From Ficedula albicollis (Eukaryota > Chordata > Aves > Passeriformes > Muscicapidae), in contig NC_021683.1 of assembly GCF_000247815.1 (NCBI RefSeq), positions 15,983,044 through 16,047,043 on the forward strand: a stretch of 64,000 nucleotides of DNA. Direction: 5' to 3'. The translations under genes were made by a program, and so were the position numbers. The notes under the pieces were generated by a model. That model made no database searches. It had not been told where the DNA came from and saw only the letters and a program-made list of their open reading frames with translations. Below, piece after piece: positions 24,071-38,240 of this stretch. Numbering within the stretch: the first letter of the stretch is position 1; each line of letters opens with the position of its first letter.

Positions 24071-26906
24071 TGAACAAAGAAACCAACTCAATAGTATTGA
24101 AGATGCTTATTAAAAATACTAAATACCTTTTTCCACTTAAAAACCTTTTGAAATACTGTGGAAAGTGCCATTACCTTTTTTGTTTTTGCACTACTTTAGT
24201 CTAAAATTGATACAAGGGACACATAGCATGAGAAAAAGAATAAACTGGATGACAATAAAAATTAGTTTGAAAAACAATGCTCTCTGATTTGGGGTGTCAG
24301 CTAAGCAACCTCCAAGCATTACAAAAGACCCCTGCATACACACACAGAGTGTCCACTGCTGTGAGCTTCAAAAGTTATTTAAAATAATCACTGGTTGTCA
24401 GTCATATCACACTTCCAAAGTAAATCTTATTAAAATCATTTCTATTTAAATGGATAGCATCAATTTTAATCGTTGCTTCTGCCTTACGTGGTCACTGTAT
24501 TTTATGATGCCATACCAGAACAAATCATGCACATAAGATTCCCTGATACAGTGGGATGTGTTTGTGGTGTAAGTTAATCCCAAATATACTGAGGGGAGCA
24601 ATACAAAGATATGGAGAGCGTGCTGTGACACGGGCTGGAAGAAAATTTATCCCCAGCTTGTAACGTGCATGTTTGCAGCACGCAGAAACAGAGGGAACCA
24701 GGCTTTGCAGAGGGAGGCTGCTGACTTTCAGCTGAACGTACAGTCTGTTTTGAACATCCATTAAAAAAATTACAATCATAGAAACTAATGTTTAGAAAAA
24801 ACAGCATTTTTGATGCCCCTTGATTTATTAAGAACCTGATGCTGCAGCCAATGTTAACATTATCTCTTTACGGCAAATTTAGCTGTTTAATTCTGGAAAG
24901 AGTAATTATGCAACTAGGACTTGATCCTGCAAGACAAACAGAACTAGGAGGAAAAATAAAAACAAAAAAAGGCAGCCACTGTGGCAGATATAGCCCAGCA
25001 ATCCTGATCCTCTTTAAGACAGAAGGTTGGTCACAGTGAGCTAAATGGCTGGTCTCACAGGCTGGCTGGCTGGAGGTTGCTCCTTGCCTACACCAGGAGC
25101 CAGCCGAGGAGTCATTCTGGGAGGATCACAGTTTTCTGCGAGATGGCATCTCTAGTTTTGGTCTCCGTGGCTTCCTGATGCCATAAAATATGCTGTTCTT
25201 GTTTTCTAATAAGGTCAACTGTTCTGTATGTCCAGATAAAGAACTGCAGAGCGGAGCAGGAAGAATACAATGAAATAACCAAAGCAGCACCTCTGAACTT
25301 CCTTTTGAGTATATCTTTTTAGGCATGGTATGTTGACTATGCCTACTCCTTACCCTGCCAATCTAAATTTCCTTTCCTGATTCCTGAGCATGGAAGGTGC
25401 TTTCTCTGAGCAGCAGAGATCATTGTGTTATGAAAGAACCATACTGCACAGTTTTGATTCGTGGAAAAGCCTCCACATATAAACACTCAGCACTGAACAC
25501 TATTTTGGACTGTGTGATCTTTGGAGAGAATGCTGCCTTATTTCCAATGAAATGATAGGTAGCAGAGTGCAGCCCTGCTTCTGGTCCAGGGCTGCAGATT
25601 TTAGTTTAAATACATTTACCTGCCTCAGCAGTGAGAAATCAGCAAAGCTTAGTGCATGAAGCCCCTGGGAAGGAGCCTCCTTTTAAACTTTCCTGATGCT
25701 GGCAGTTGCAGCCCTCCATGAAAATTCCAAACCTATTGATTAAAATACAGGTTGAATTTGCAGGTAAATACACCTTACTGTGTCCTACCTTCAAGTTTTT
25801 CAGCACTCTCCAAAGACATTAAAAGCTGTGTTTCATTTGAATAACAGTGAATCATCTCTGAGGTTGATTGTCCTTGCTCAGGCAAGGCTTCCTGTGACAT
25901 ATGGCAATCTTGCCTGAGCACAGACAGTGTGGGAGGCTCTGATGGCAGTCGTTACTGCAATTAGCAAACCACACAACCATATTCATGTTTCACTTTATAG
26001 TTCCGATTCTAAACACTGGACCTTTTCTGGAATCCTCTACGTACAGAGCTCCCATTAATTAAAATCAAACAGCAAGAAATATATAAAAAAATCAATGGTA
26101 GAATATGACTCATGTGATTTAATTAATGGGTAATTCCTCGCGTCAATATGCTGAGAAAGCTTGAACTTAACCTTTAGGATTAAAAAATTCACCATGTGAG
26201 AAAATTTGCTTTTTCCTAATCACATTTCTCCTTAACAGATTTTAAAAACACACGTAAAATCTGTTGGTCAAAGTGTTTGAGTGCATACAATCCCTAAGAT
26301 TGTAAGTAAACTCCTATTGCTATCCATATCAACTTAGATAACGGCAGGAACAAAAAACACCCACAGGTGCACAAAATACTGGAATACACAAAGTGCTGCA
26401 GAGCCTTCAGATGATCACATCAGCCCACCAGCTATACCTTTCTCCTCTTTCTGTCTTTCCTCAGCCTTTCTCTTCAAAATTACCACACAGGTGTCATTTG
26501 TTGAGCTATGTTAAGTCTAGAAGCACATGGAGACAAAGTCTGTATTTCATAATAACTCAGCAATATGGATTTTGGCCTTAAGGGTACATTCATTCAAACA
26601 AGAGAATAGCAGTAAGAAAGCCCATGAGCAAAATCTTAGAACCTCACAAAAGGAGATGTTCATTCAGGAGTGAACATTTTATTTCAAGTTTAATAAATTT
26701 CATTTTCAAAGAATTGCCAACTCACACAAATTTGTCACTAATCATCAAATGGGAGATCCTTTCTTTCCTGCTCACAATGCTAGGAGTAGGCACTCCATTC
26801 CTCACTATCAGTTTAAATGGTTTACTTTCAGCTACTGCAGTTTTTCCTCAATTCAGATAGTTGCTTCCTCCCTGTTCTTCCAGGAAGCTGTGAAAAGTCT
26901 TGCATC
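24071..26906. other. Noncoding; no gene seen
   Basis: Mostly AT-rich single-copy sequence with slightly GC-richer parts near 25030-25120. Open frames stay below 85 codons and resemble no family. Two overlapping minus-strand frames near 24525-24807 are low-information shadows of each other. Confidence 0.5.
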
Positions 26907-27013
26907 TACATTGTCCTAACTTACTAAAGGGAAAAAAATCTCTTAGTAGCTCATATTTTTACATTGTCCTAACTTACTAAAGGGAAAAAAAATCTCTCAG
27001 TAGCTCATATTTC
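26907..27013. repeat. Tandem duplication, 2 x about 53 bp
   Basis: Units start with TACATTGTCCTAACTTACTA at 26907 and 26960. They differ by one A in the A-run and by TTAG versus TCAG. Confidence 0.93.
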
Positions 27014-27438
27014 TTACTCACAGAGGTCTGAAGCATCACCAGCAGTGGAAGAATCATTAGGAAGTCTCAAGACAGTGTAGGAATCCTCACATGCCCTCTG
27101 AAGGACTCTGCTTGTGGAGCCCAACATCCAAAATCACCCTGGGCTCACAAAACAGCAAGGCTTGACCCATAACCTTCCCTGGTGATACCCTCCCAGTGTC
27201 ATTCTCTTCTACTTTAAGAAATATTTAAAAGAAGGCAGGATGTGGATCTGGATTTTTTGGACCTTTTATAGTAACTTAAGATACCAAAACAGGAATTCTA
27301 GCAACTTAGAGGAAACAAGGGGAACCTTTTGAAGTTTGGGGAGTTATGTTTTCCTCCTTTGGCACCCAGACATGCAGATTCACTGGGAGGGAGCAGTCAG
27401 ATTACTGAAACTGCAGACAGCAAGCTGACACCACGCTG

Positions 27439-27506
27439 GACTCCACAGGACCCTTTCTAAAATGTTTTATTCGACTCCACAAGAGCCTTTCTAAAATGTT
27501 TTATTC
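27439..27506. repeat. Tandem duplication, 2 x 34 bp
   Basis: Units 27439-27472 and 27473-27506 both start GACTCCACA and share CCTTTCTAAAATGTTTTATT; they differ at three positions near GGACCC versus AGAGCC. Confidence 0.9.
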
Positions 27507-29182
27507 TCCTTTTTCTCCATTGCCAGGACTGGAGAGTCATGGCAGAAAACCTGCCCTGTTGTGAACAGCTACAGTCCCTGGCTAAGAAGAGGAACTGCTG
27601 GATGCTAGGCCTGGAAAAGGTACCACAGGTAACAGATGAGGGCCAGAAGACTATCTTCATTTTTATTTCATTTTTCCTTGAAACTTGCAGGGAAAGATAC
27701 AGTCCATATTCTTTTGTAGCTTTCAGCACTGCACTTACCAACCCAGAGGTAGGATTCTTTATCCAGGTATGAACAAGGGCCCCCAGTTTTGTGTGCATAT
27801 TTTTTTCCACAGATACAGGCTGATGCTACGGGAGTGACCTCTGTTTCTCAGGTACTTTGAAGCAGAACACGACCAGACCAGTCTGTGTTTACATTCCTTG
27901 TCTTGAAGTATTTTGCACCAAATGATAGCTGTAAGAGGGTCAAGGGATGTATTAAATCTGGACAAACCTGAAGCATTCCAGATGCCCCCATCCCTGCAGG
28001 GGGGCTGTGGCTATGACAAGCCCTGTGCCCAGCCTGTGCTGGCTGCTATAACAAAGGGGCAGTGTCAAAATAGTACCTAGGAGTGAATTTTCACTGCTCT
28101 GTGCTGACTCCAGTAAACTGGGATCTGTTATGTATTCTGAACACATCTTTACTAATATGTGCTGGCTTGTATGTAAATGTTTCCTGTTGTTTGTTGTATT
28201 TTTTTGTTTTTTAATTCTCCTAATGGACCAGGCTGCCCGAGGATTGCCATTATGTGCAGGACTACATGATCATCAGCACGCTCTCCTTGCAAGGCAATGC
28301 AGCTTGTTTGTACTTGAAAAACTTGACAAGTTTGTACATTTAGGCCAAGAATTTCTGTGGTTTAGAGCACCTTTCTCCAAGTCCTTAATTCCAACACTCC
28401 CTTGCTCTCTGAAAGCTGAAGAGCAAGGCCACCCAACAATTCCCTGCTCCTGGCAAGAGGGACATCAAAACATCTCAGTGCAAGACAAGAATATTTCGTA
28501 AAAGAAACACTTTTCAGTCCCAGCCCTCTCACACAGTGGAAATGAGGACAGGCAGTATCAGAGGATTCACAAGATGAGAGAAGGATGAAGAGCATCAGTA
28601 AATCTTCCTCTGGTCAAGCCCTGACATTTGTAAAGTATGCAGAGAAATAGGGTACCTCATCTTAATCTTCATAGTAACTCTTCTTGGACCAAAAGCTGCA
28701 GCTGTAGCACAGTAAACACAGGAAGTTTGGAACAGATCAGCCAGGAAGAAGATAAATTCCTGTTGTATGACTGCATCTCACAATGGGAGCACTTTTTCAC
28801 TAATGGCATATTCCAACCTGTATGACCAGAGCAGTGCCTATTAGAGTACTGCTGGCAGGAAACTGTTCTCAGGAAGAAAGACAGTAAAGATGGGGAGAAA
28901 TTATTTTTAAATAATTAAATGCAGAGGAATGAAAAAGCTAAGGAAAAAACAATTTAGTGTTTCATGGCTTGTTAAAACAACAAAGGAGGTTTAGGATCAT
29001 AGAGCTGGAGGATTAGGAGGATCAGGAATCCAAATCTGGGATGGGACCTTCTGAACACAAAAAGTGTTGAAAATGGTACATGGGGAAAAAGACCATTAAG
29101 AACAGAAACATAAACATAGCTGGAAATTGGTAGAGTGTTGTAAGAGAAACAGAGGTAAAATGAGAAGCAAGAAAGAAGTAAT
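27507..29182. other. Noncoding; no gene seen
   Basis: Mixed composition. The largest open frames (117 codons minus at 27457-27810, 123 codons plus at 28130-28501) have no recognisable domain and overlap other frames. I call no gene. Confidence 0.5.
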
Positions 29183-30890
29183 TCTGAAGATGAAAACTGA
29201 ACCAAATTATAGCCTATGTTAACTGCCCAACCTTCCCTTTCTCCCTAATCACTTTTGGATTCATTGCCCTATGTGACACAGCATAATTAGAGGTAATTAT
29301 AGCAATACAGATTTCATGAAAATTAGCTGTATGAAGAAAGACCTCTATAGCATCTCTACTACGTGTAGAAAAGGCAGACACAACACTTTCTTCCATTTAG
29401 CAGAAGTCAGCTGGCCAGTCAGCTCCCATCTACTCCCAGCACATGCCCAGCCATGGTGTGGCGGATAGAAAATAAAAGATTTTATGCCTGAGAGGTCAGG
29501 TTTGTTCTCTTTGTCATGAAAACATCGTGATATCCTGTTTAAATCTGAAGACTTTTAAGTGAATTATGATTTGCGAGCTTTACTTCACAGGCAAACAATA
29601 ATGAGAGCTTGTTTGTTTGCCACTGTAATTCTAATTATTTTAATGATCTGTTTTTAGTTTACTACTGTAGACAAGAGATTATGAAAGGGAACTTACTCTT
29701 GATTAAGATAAGAATGAGAGAACATAGTCCCAACGATTTATGTGCTTGCTAAGTTTGACAGAGTACAAATTTACTGTTTTCCATGAAATTTCAGTGTTAC
29801 AGTTTTAGAATTCAAGATAATAGTGTGAATTCTCACTTAGAAATTAACTAATTACAAAACTTGAAAAAAGAAAAATTCCTATACATTCTTAGCTTTCTCC
29901 CCATGCAATAAAAAAAATGTATCAGTAGCATCCAAAAATTACTCATAAACGCAAATCTAACAAATCCTGAAGGAGCAGTCTTACATAAGAACAAGCTGAG
30001 TTTTTAAAAAGCCCATGATTAACAGCACAAAAACATTCTGAAGATGAAAACTGAACCAAATTATAGCCTATGTTAACTGCCCAACCTTCCCTTTCTCCCT
30101 AATCACTTTTGGATTCATTGCCCTATGTGACACAGCATAATTAGAGGTAATTATAGCAATACAGATTTCATGAAAATTAGCTGTATGAAGAAAGACCTCT
30201 ATAGCATCTCTACTACGTGTAGAAAAGGCAGACACAACACTTTCTTCCATTTAGCAGAAGTCAGCTGGCCAGTCAGCTCCCATCTACTCCCAGCACATGC
30301 CCAGCCATGGTGTGGCGGATAGAAAATAAAAGATTTTATGCCTGAGAGGTCAGGTTTGTTCTCTTTGTCATGAAAACATCGTGATATCCTGTTTAAATCT
30401 GAAGACTTTTAAGTGAATTATGATTTGAGAGCTTTACTTCACATGCAAACAATAATGAGAGCTTGTTTGTTTGCCACTAGAATTCTAATTATTTTAATGA
30501 TCTGTTTTTAGTTTACTACTGTAGACAAGAGATTATGAAAGGGAACTTACTCTTGATTAAGATAAGAATGAGAGAACATAGTCCCAACGATTTATGTGCT
30601 TGCTAAGTTTGACAGAGTACAAATTTACTGTTTTCCATGAAATTTCAGTGTTACAGTTTTAGAATTCAAGATAATAGTGTGAATTCTCACTTAGAAATTA
30701 ACTAATTACAAAACTTGAAAAAAGAAAAATTCCTATACATTCTTAGCTTTCTCCCCATGCAATAAAAAAAATGTATCAGTAGCATCCAAAAATTACTCAT
30801 AAACGCAAATCTAACAAATCCTGAAGGAGCAGTCTTACATAAGAACAAGCTGAGTTTTTAAAAAGCCCATGATTAACAGCACAAAAACAT
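29183..30890. repeat. Tandem duplication, 2 x 854 bp, nearly identical
   Basis: Copy 1 is 29183-30036 and copy 2 is 30037-30890, head to tail. Reading them side by side I find only four substitutions and no indel. All four fall within 53 bp (29574, 29590, 29625 and 29626 in copy 1). The two bases AT precede both copies, so the junction could lie one or two bases left. Each copy has the same 60-codon minus-strand open frame, which resembles nothing known. Either the duplication is very recent, or two haplotypes were placed in tandem by the assembler. Confidence 0.97.
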
Positions 30891-33800
30891 GTGCAAAGAA
30901 AGGAGACACATTTTTTTTTTCTACTCAAAATATAGCATATGCCATTTCTAGTGACAATGTTTGCATGCTATCAGAAGTCAAAGCAATTAAGAAATTTTTC
31001 AAGATCACTGCTATGTACAGAATTAAATTTACATTGGAATGTATTTAAGACACCATTTCTAGCAATATCTTTTTCACTGAAAGATCAGCTTGTACATTTT
31101 GTCCACACACAGAAAATCATAGGTCAAGTAGGATCTGAACTCAAGTTGGGAAATTTTCAAGTACTGTCTTTTGATATTTGATAACAAGCTGGTAAAGAAG
31201 ACAGACAACCTTCTAGGGGGGCAAGAAGATCTAAAAGATTTAATTCTGTGATTCTCACCATTCGCATACATAGGCAAGAGCTCTTCACCAAGATTCAGAT
31301 GTAAATGAGGAAATTAAGGACAAAAATATTTGGTACATCCATAATGCAAACTCAAACATCATATAGTTTTGCTGGACAGCTCAGGTTTTAGTAATTTAAA
31401 TTACTGAGACTGATTATACACTGATTATAAATTTAGAAGTTAGCTATCCAAATTTATAGATCTTTTAAAAGGAAGTGCTCATCAAAAATCAGTATTTCAA
31501 CACAGAGGCCCCCTGCTTGTAGCTCTGGCTGGTTGGTGAGCAGTTCAAGAGAAAACAAGGAGTTTACACCAGAGCTACCCATAGATCTCAGTTGTTTACA
31601 GAAGAGATGATCTTCCCAGGTAACTGCCTGCACTCTCTATTTGAAATACATCTCCACTGGTAGAGCAACAGATTGAGTTTGATGGATATTCTTGTTGCAT
31701 TCTGAGGTGTGAAGAAAAGGCCTGAACTGTGCATATGCTATAGGAGACAGTTTTCGCTATTACTTCTGGTGGCTCATTGTAGCTGTTACTGCTTTGTTCA
31801 CAACCTTTGCTCTCTGTGATGTCTCTTGAAAATACAGCATTTATTTCACTGGTTGCCTTCAATTAAAGTGGCATTTCTGCTCTGAAGAGAAATCTGCAAA
31901 ATGCCATTTGACTCGGGGTTTTTTTTGTGACTCCCAAACGAATGTGTTCATTTCATGTATGTAAATGTGAATGCCAGCTACACAGGCACAACCTGATAGC
32001 TGAGCTGGTTCTTTTCTTCATCCTGTCTCTGTGACTGTGCCCTTAACTAATTCCTGGGCTGCCTCAATGTAATTGCTTGTACACATGTGCAGAAGGTGCA
32101 AAGAATGGGTATAATCCATCTTGCCCTACCTTAGTGGTTTTGTATCTGCACTTAAACAGGAATATACACAAATAAAAAATAGAAAGTTTGTCACTTTGGA
32201 GTTTTCTTATAAAACAAGCAGTTAGTTATGCAGGAACACATACACCTAGAGGAAGGCTGTGCTAAAACAGTACTGGCAGGAGAGGTTTTCAAAAGTTGAA
32301 TTTCATTTTAAAGACAAGAAGAATGACATAGTTCATGACAAGGTTGTCCGTGAGTGTGGAACAGGGATTTTTTTTTTAAACTCAACTTTTATAAATAAAA
32401 TACAGCAATACTCCCTCATACTGCAGACAGAAATGACTGCAAGCACCACTGAAAGCAACTTAAAGCAGAAAGGATGGTTCAAAACTGGATAGTTACCTCT
32501 GCACCAAAGGCATATTTGACCTTAAGTCCCCCAGAACACCTTCTTTTTCTTTCAATTTCCAGGTATTCCCTGAGCAAAGAGCGTTTTTGAAGAAAATCTA
32601 ACCAGGACTGATACTTTTCTTCACATTAATCAGTTGTGAAGAGATCATCCCACTTGGATGGCATGATAAATACATCTTAAAATGAAAAAAATCCAGTAGG
32701 AGTTGGAAAGGACAGCTTTTACATTTCTGATGCTTTCCCACACAAGCATAGAGAATCTTTATACAGAACTGGATTCAGTACTAGAATTTCTCAAAACCTA
32801 AACATGCTGATTTTAATTTCTTAGAACAAACAGGGGGCTTTTTTAGAGCTGGTTTAAGGGTTTGATGATCATGGGAGAATTGGAATAGTAAGTCTATTTA
32901 ACTTCTTATTTGTACCCTCATAAAAGGCATTCTGTAGAAATGAAGAATACTTACTCAATTGAAAAGCTATTCATGGCAGAAATAATTAAAAACAGAAGTA
33001 TGAAAAATATGGGTGGCATCATACATACTACAGATACCTAGTGCTGTGTGCTATTACTTTTTAATTTTTCTCAGGCACACAATTTAAATATTTAATAATT
33101 CAGTCCTCCAGTTTTTCACAACGCAATTTTTTTAGGGAAATTGGTGAGGTACATGTTTTGCAAGTCTGAATCTAGACTTGGTTATTTTGGCATCCAGGTA
33201 TTCCATGCCAACTGACACTAAATCTCTTTAGCCTCACACATCAGTAATTTTTCCCCCTGTTTCTTATACATGAATTTTTATGTCTCTCCTACAATTTCCA
33301 TTATGGGTGAGCAAGACAAAACTGGCTGCCTGGAATATTGCTCAATGTGTATTGAGATTACAATAATTCAGTTAAGCACAGGTCCATATATCTATCATAG
33401 GATGCTCCTCCGGATGTTCTTGCATTACTTTCCCACACAGCAATTAAAGCAGCTTTAGGAATAGCTTGTCATATATTTACCTTGAATGGACTGCATTCTA
33501 ATAGAGGTCAGCTGCAGCCATGAATTTTATGCCCACTGTATGAAAGAGCAATATCAGTCCATCTATGCTGGCTAAAACACTCCTGCTGAGCAGGTGGCTG
33601 ATTCACTGTCTTGTAGATTCCTCATGGCCAACTTCTAAGCATAGTGACTTGCCACTAATAAGACACAGGTGCTGCTGTAGAAGAACATGATGTTCTTTCA
33701 TATTTCAAAACAGCATTTCCACTCCAAAAAATACCAGTAAACAGTTTCTGAGATGTTCAAAAAGAGTATCAGCTGATCCAGAGGATTCAGTAACAGCAGT

Positions 33801-36800
33801 ATAGGAAAGTTTTTGCTGCAATTCCCATAAGGATTTTAATTATACTGTTTTGTCTTGTCAATTGGAGACAGCATTTCCTATTGAACTGCTATTATGGTAT
33901 TGACAACTCAGGTGTTCAGCTTTATTCTTTTGCACTGAGCAAGCAAATTACTTCATATTTATATCCTGAACCAACATTTCCAGAAGCTGTGAATGGATTG
34001 ATGCTGCTGTGGATATGTTACCAACCCCGAGCACTTGGCTGTTCAATGTAATACCAACCAAAACCAGCAGCTGCCATTCATTTTCTGAGCTGCTCTAAGA
34101 ATGAAACACATTCCCAAGGATTTTTTTAAATATCAATTACTATTATTTTGTCACATTATAAAGCATTTTAGAGCAGGATTCATCTGCCCAAATACAGATG
34201 AAGCCATCTGCACCTGAGCTACTTGTGAGGGCTCCCTTTATAGTCAGTGGAGAGAAACAGACACTTTTAGAGTGCAATTGATCTTCTCTTAAGATTGACA
34301 GCTACACTGTAGACATCTAAAGTTGGATGAGATTAATAGTGTCCCCAACATTTGTTAAATTATGCAAGATTCTATATAAATAGAAGACAAAGTCTCTTCC
34401 CTAAAGAGCTTTCATCTTCAGTCAATACATTCCCAGAACTGAGCATCTAAATTGCTTGTCTTTGTCAAGTGCCTCCCTTTGATGTTATTCCATAAGGTGT
34501 TCTCTGGTTTTCCTGGACGACCACAGCATTCACTTGAGAGAGCAACACATTCAGGACAGGGAGCAGAAGAATTACCAAGAGCAGCTCTCAGAGCTATTTT
34601 TCCAGAATAGTGATAGGTAACTTTTGAAAAGTTTTTATTTATCTTTTCAGAAGTGAGTTGTATCTTGTCAATTTTTACTGACAAGCTGGTAAAGCAAGTA
34701 CTTCAAAGTAGAATGAAGATCAGTGTTTGCCTTCAAGATCCCACTCTTCCCACATATGCTGATTCCTCAGGGAAGACAGCAAAGTGAATTAGTGGCTTCC
34801 TCCTCTTCACTAGTCTGTGACATGCATGCACATACCCCAACAGAGAGATATATGGGAATTAGAAACACTTTCCAGGTCTTGGGCAGAGCACTGCCGAGGT
34901 AGGAATCCACAGGCAATAGAGACCTGGCAGTAGACTTAAGCTGAACATTATCACCACTGCTTTTATTAACAAAATTGCAGGTCAAGGGGAGGGCACAGTT
35001 TGACTTTCCTGAGGTAAGCAGCTGATTTTAGAAGAGAACGAAAACAGCATCTACACTTACGTGAAACACACAAAGAGAATATTGGAAAACTGAGTTTTTT
35101 GGTGCTTTGATTTGTTATAACAAAATAACAGGAAAGCTCTGGGTATTTGTAACAATCCAACTTGTACAAGCCAGTTTCTAAGCCAAAATCTTATTTTATG
35201 TATTGCTATCACAGATAGATCAAGGTGCTCGAGTGAAGTGAAAGTTAAATTCTGAATTGCTGCTCCGCACCACTAAAGTGCATACGACTGTGGGAGATAT
35301 TTATCTTAGATTTTTGTTAAAGAAATACTAAAATACAGCCATCTGTGTCCACATTTCTATGGAGTTCATGAATGACTACAGGAATTGTTATAATTAACAC
35401 TGACAGGTGAGATGAAGAGCTCAATATGCTTCTGTGTAAGGATTAGAGAAAGGGAAATATTTCCAGGTCCAGTACAAGAAAAAACAACAAAACAAAACCA
35501 AAAACCAACTAACTAAAACTTTGCCTGTCTGACCCTAAATAATCCATCTCATTAGTCTAGAAAAATTTCACAAGTGTGTAACCACTTCAATAAGATTTCT
35601 AATACACCACTCCCATTACAGTTGGGCATAACTTTCAAAACAACACCAAATACAAACTGTCCTTTTACAAAGTTTCACAACAATCGCTATTTTTTCTTCT
35701 CTTTTTCCCATGCTCACTTCAATAAAGCTAAGCACAACTTACTTCAGAAGTTTTTTTTAATAAAATTTTGGTGAATTCCAAAAATTAAAATTTTGCATTT
35801 TATAACTTACCCTGCTGAGCAAGTGCATTAAAAGCCTATTAATATTTTGTCTACAACAGCTGGGAAAGAATTTTTATTTTTTTTTTAGTTTGAAGAACTT
35901 TCTTTCTGATAGGCACCTGAACCAGATTGGCAGTTTCCCAATGAGTTATGTACAGCAGACTGAAGTCTAACCTGTGGGAGAAATAAACAAATCACTTGCT
36001 CACAGAAGAGAAGTAACTTTGTCCAGAAGCCCGTCAGGTTTGTCAAGTCAGTGCAGGACAGATAGAATTTGCTGAGCTGGACTCCAGAAGAAGTGGAAAG
36101 CCAATTATTGTACTGAATATGAGATATCATAACTAAAATAAACAACTCAATAATTATAGTATCTACAATAACAGCAGCAGCATAACATGTATTTATACTT
36201 GTCAGTAAACAAGCTAAACCAAAGCCCCAGAATTTTTAAAGAATTTTTCCTACTTCTTATATTCTGTCACTGGGCAACTAGTCTAAAGAGAACATTCTTG
36301 TTCAACGCCTATAATCTCTTGGATGCATATTTAACTATTCAAATTTAGCTAACATGCTATTTTTACTAAAATATAAAGCAAAACAAGATCTCAGTCACAG
36401 CCACAAAATCTTTTTTAATGTATTCCTTGTGCTACTTCTGAATATTAATAAAAATTAATAATTAATTTTGCCTTTGGCATTGCAAGATATACTAGTTTTA
36501 ATTAGTGTACTGTACTCCTATACAATTAAAAAATAATTGATGTCCACACTTATTGGCGGTCTCTGTGATCTCTTTTCCTGTTGTTGTCAACAAATGCCTC
36601 AAAAAACAAGTTCAAGAATGTTTTGCTGTCCACTTGATTTACACACCAAAAGTAACAGACAAATCTTTTATGATGAAACAGAACAGTTTTCTGTTTAAAT
36701 TATACACAAGTATATTAACCAGAAAGAGAAAATTAAAAGCTGATGGCTCAAAGAAATAATGGAAAGACTATCAAAATGTTTCATCTATCAACAAATTTGC

Positions 36801-37837
36801 CTGGAATGTATCAGCAGATGACAGTATTTTAACTTAAATGCAGTGGCCATCTTGTATTTGTTATATTTGCTCCTATTGAGCATTTAATGCTGATGTCCCT
36901 CCTGATCAGTTTCAGTTATTTAAATTCAGCATATCATGTTGCTGTTCTCCTACATCACATTAATTGTACCATGAATTATTTCATTATATAACACTAAGGT
37001 CTCTCTTTCTCTCAAGAACAAGTGAAAGAATTAAAGTATGAATTCCCACAGGGGAAAAAAAATCTAACTTCCCTTCAACATATTTGCATCAGGATCTTGA
37101 ATAAATATAAGTGGGTGTTTTTTTTTAATACAGACACTGAAACAAAGACACGGAATCCCAGATGTAAATTCTCCAGCACAGTTATGAAACAAAACAAAAA
37201 ACTCACATGGCAAAGAAAATCCCAAAATGATCCCCTTATCTAAGCCAGAAGTCCATGCTTGTAATTTGAATCTGGGTCAGAAAATGTATCCAGAAGAGTC
37301 ATTTTGGGCCATGACAAAAAGCTAACTAAAAATTGCTGAGCTTATTTTTTCAATATCACAGGAATACACACTTCAGAGTCCAACACAGGACAAGGGCCAG
37401 ATAAACAAAACAGCAGAAGAACAAAAAGGATTTAGAAAACACAGGAGTAATTTTTTTTCTTCATCTAGTCCACATGCTTGTAAAATCAGCAAATCAGATA
37501 TTTATTTAATTAATGCTTTTATAATGATTAATGATCTCAGTAGTCATTTTAACTAAAAATGGATGGTAATTTAAGTAATGCATTTAAACAAATATCAGAA
37601 AAACTGAGAGTATTACGAAGTACATTCTTATTTCTGAGGATTTTTCAAAGTTATTTCTCAACAATTTTTCTGGCATGGTGGACAGAAGTCAATGGCCTCA
37701 AATGAGGAATTTGAGTGTTTCTTTGTGTGATGGGAGGAATGCCAAACCAGTAAAGTGCCTCTGAGGTGTGAGCTCTGTGAGGGACTCCCAGCTCTCACTG
37801 CTCCGTGCTCACAACACAGGCAGCCTGGAGAAGCTGG
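30891..37837. other. Noncoding, AT-rich; no gene seen
   Basis: Seven kilobases of AT-rich, single-copy sequence with short A and T runs. Open frames remain below 90 codons with no known products. I recognise no transposon end, RNA gene or microsatellite of note. Confidence 0.5.
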
Positions 37838-37890
37838 GGCTGCATCTGGATCATCTTTAAGGTCCTTTCCAGCTCCAGCCTTGCTGTGAG
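37838..37890 (+). mobile_element. CR1: CR1 LINE 3'-terminal fragment (short)
   Basis: The stretch GGATCATCTTTAAGGTCCTT followed by TCCAGCTCC matches the CR1 3'-terminal GATGATCTTTAAGGTCCCTTCCAACCC segment. The usual octamer repeats at the end are missing or decayed. A little more CR1 may extend left to about 37740, but I cannot align it with confidence. Confidence 0.55.
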
Positions 37891-38240
37891 TGTGTGAGGC
37901 CCAAACCCAAGCTGGGCTTGCTGCTCCTCCTGAAGGTGTGAATGCCTCGGTTACCACCAAAAACTCCTGGAGCTGCTTGTTTTGCAGCAGAAATCTGCAA
38001 TAGCTTTAGCAGCAAATCTTATTACTGAGATAAAACAAACAAGAAAACAACACAAACCATTAGATCAGAGAAACACAGGCATCCTGCTTCAGGGAGAGAC
38101 TGAGAAGCTGGATGTCCCTCACCACTGCTGTCATGCTGCCAAGCAGCTGAGGTCTGCTGTGGGAAATATGGGACACCTGGAGACCTGCTGGGTCTGACAG
38201 CACCAGGAGCCTCCTGCCCCTTTGCCCCTGGATCCCCAGC

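Noticed and set aside
29214..30250. Duplicated 60-codon minus-strand open frame (29214-29396 and 30068-30250) as a pair of paralogous genes
   Set aside because: Its identity reflects the 854-bp duplication; the frame is short and has no recognisable features.
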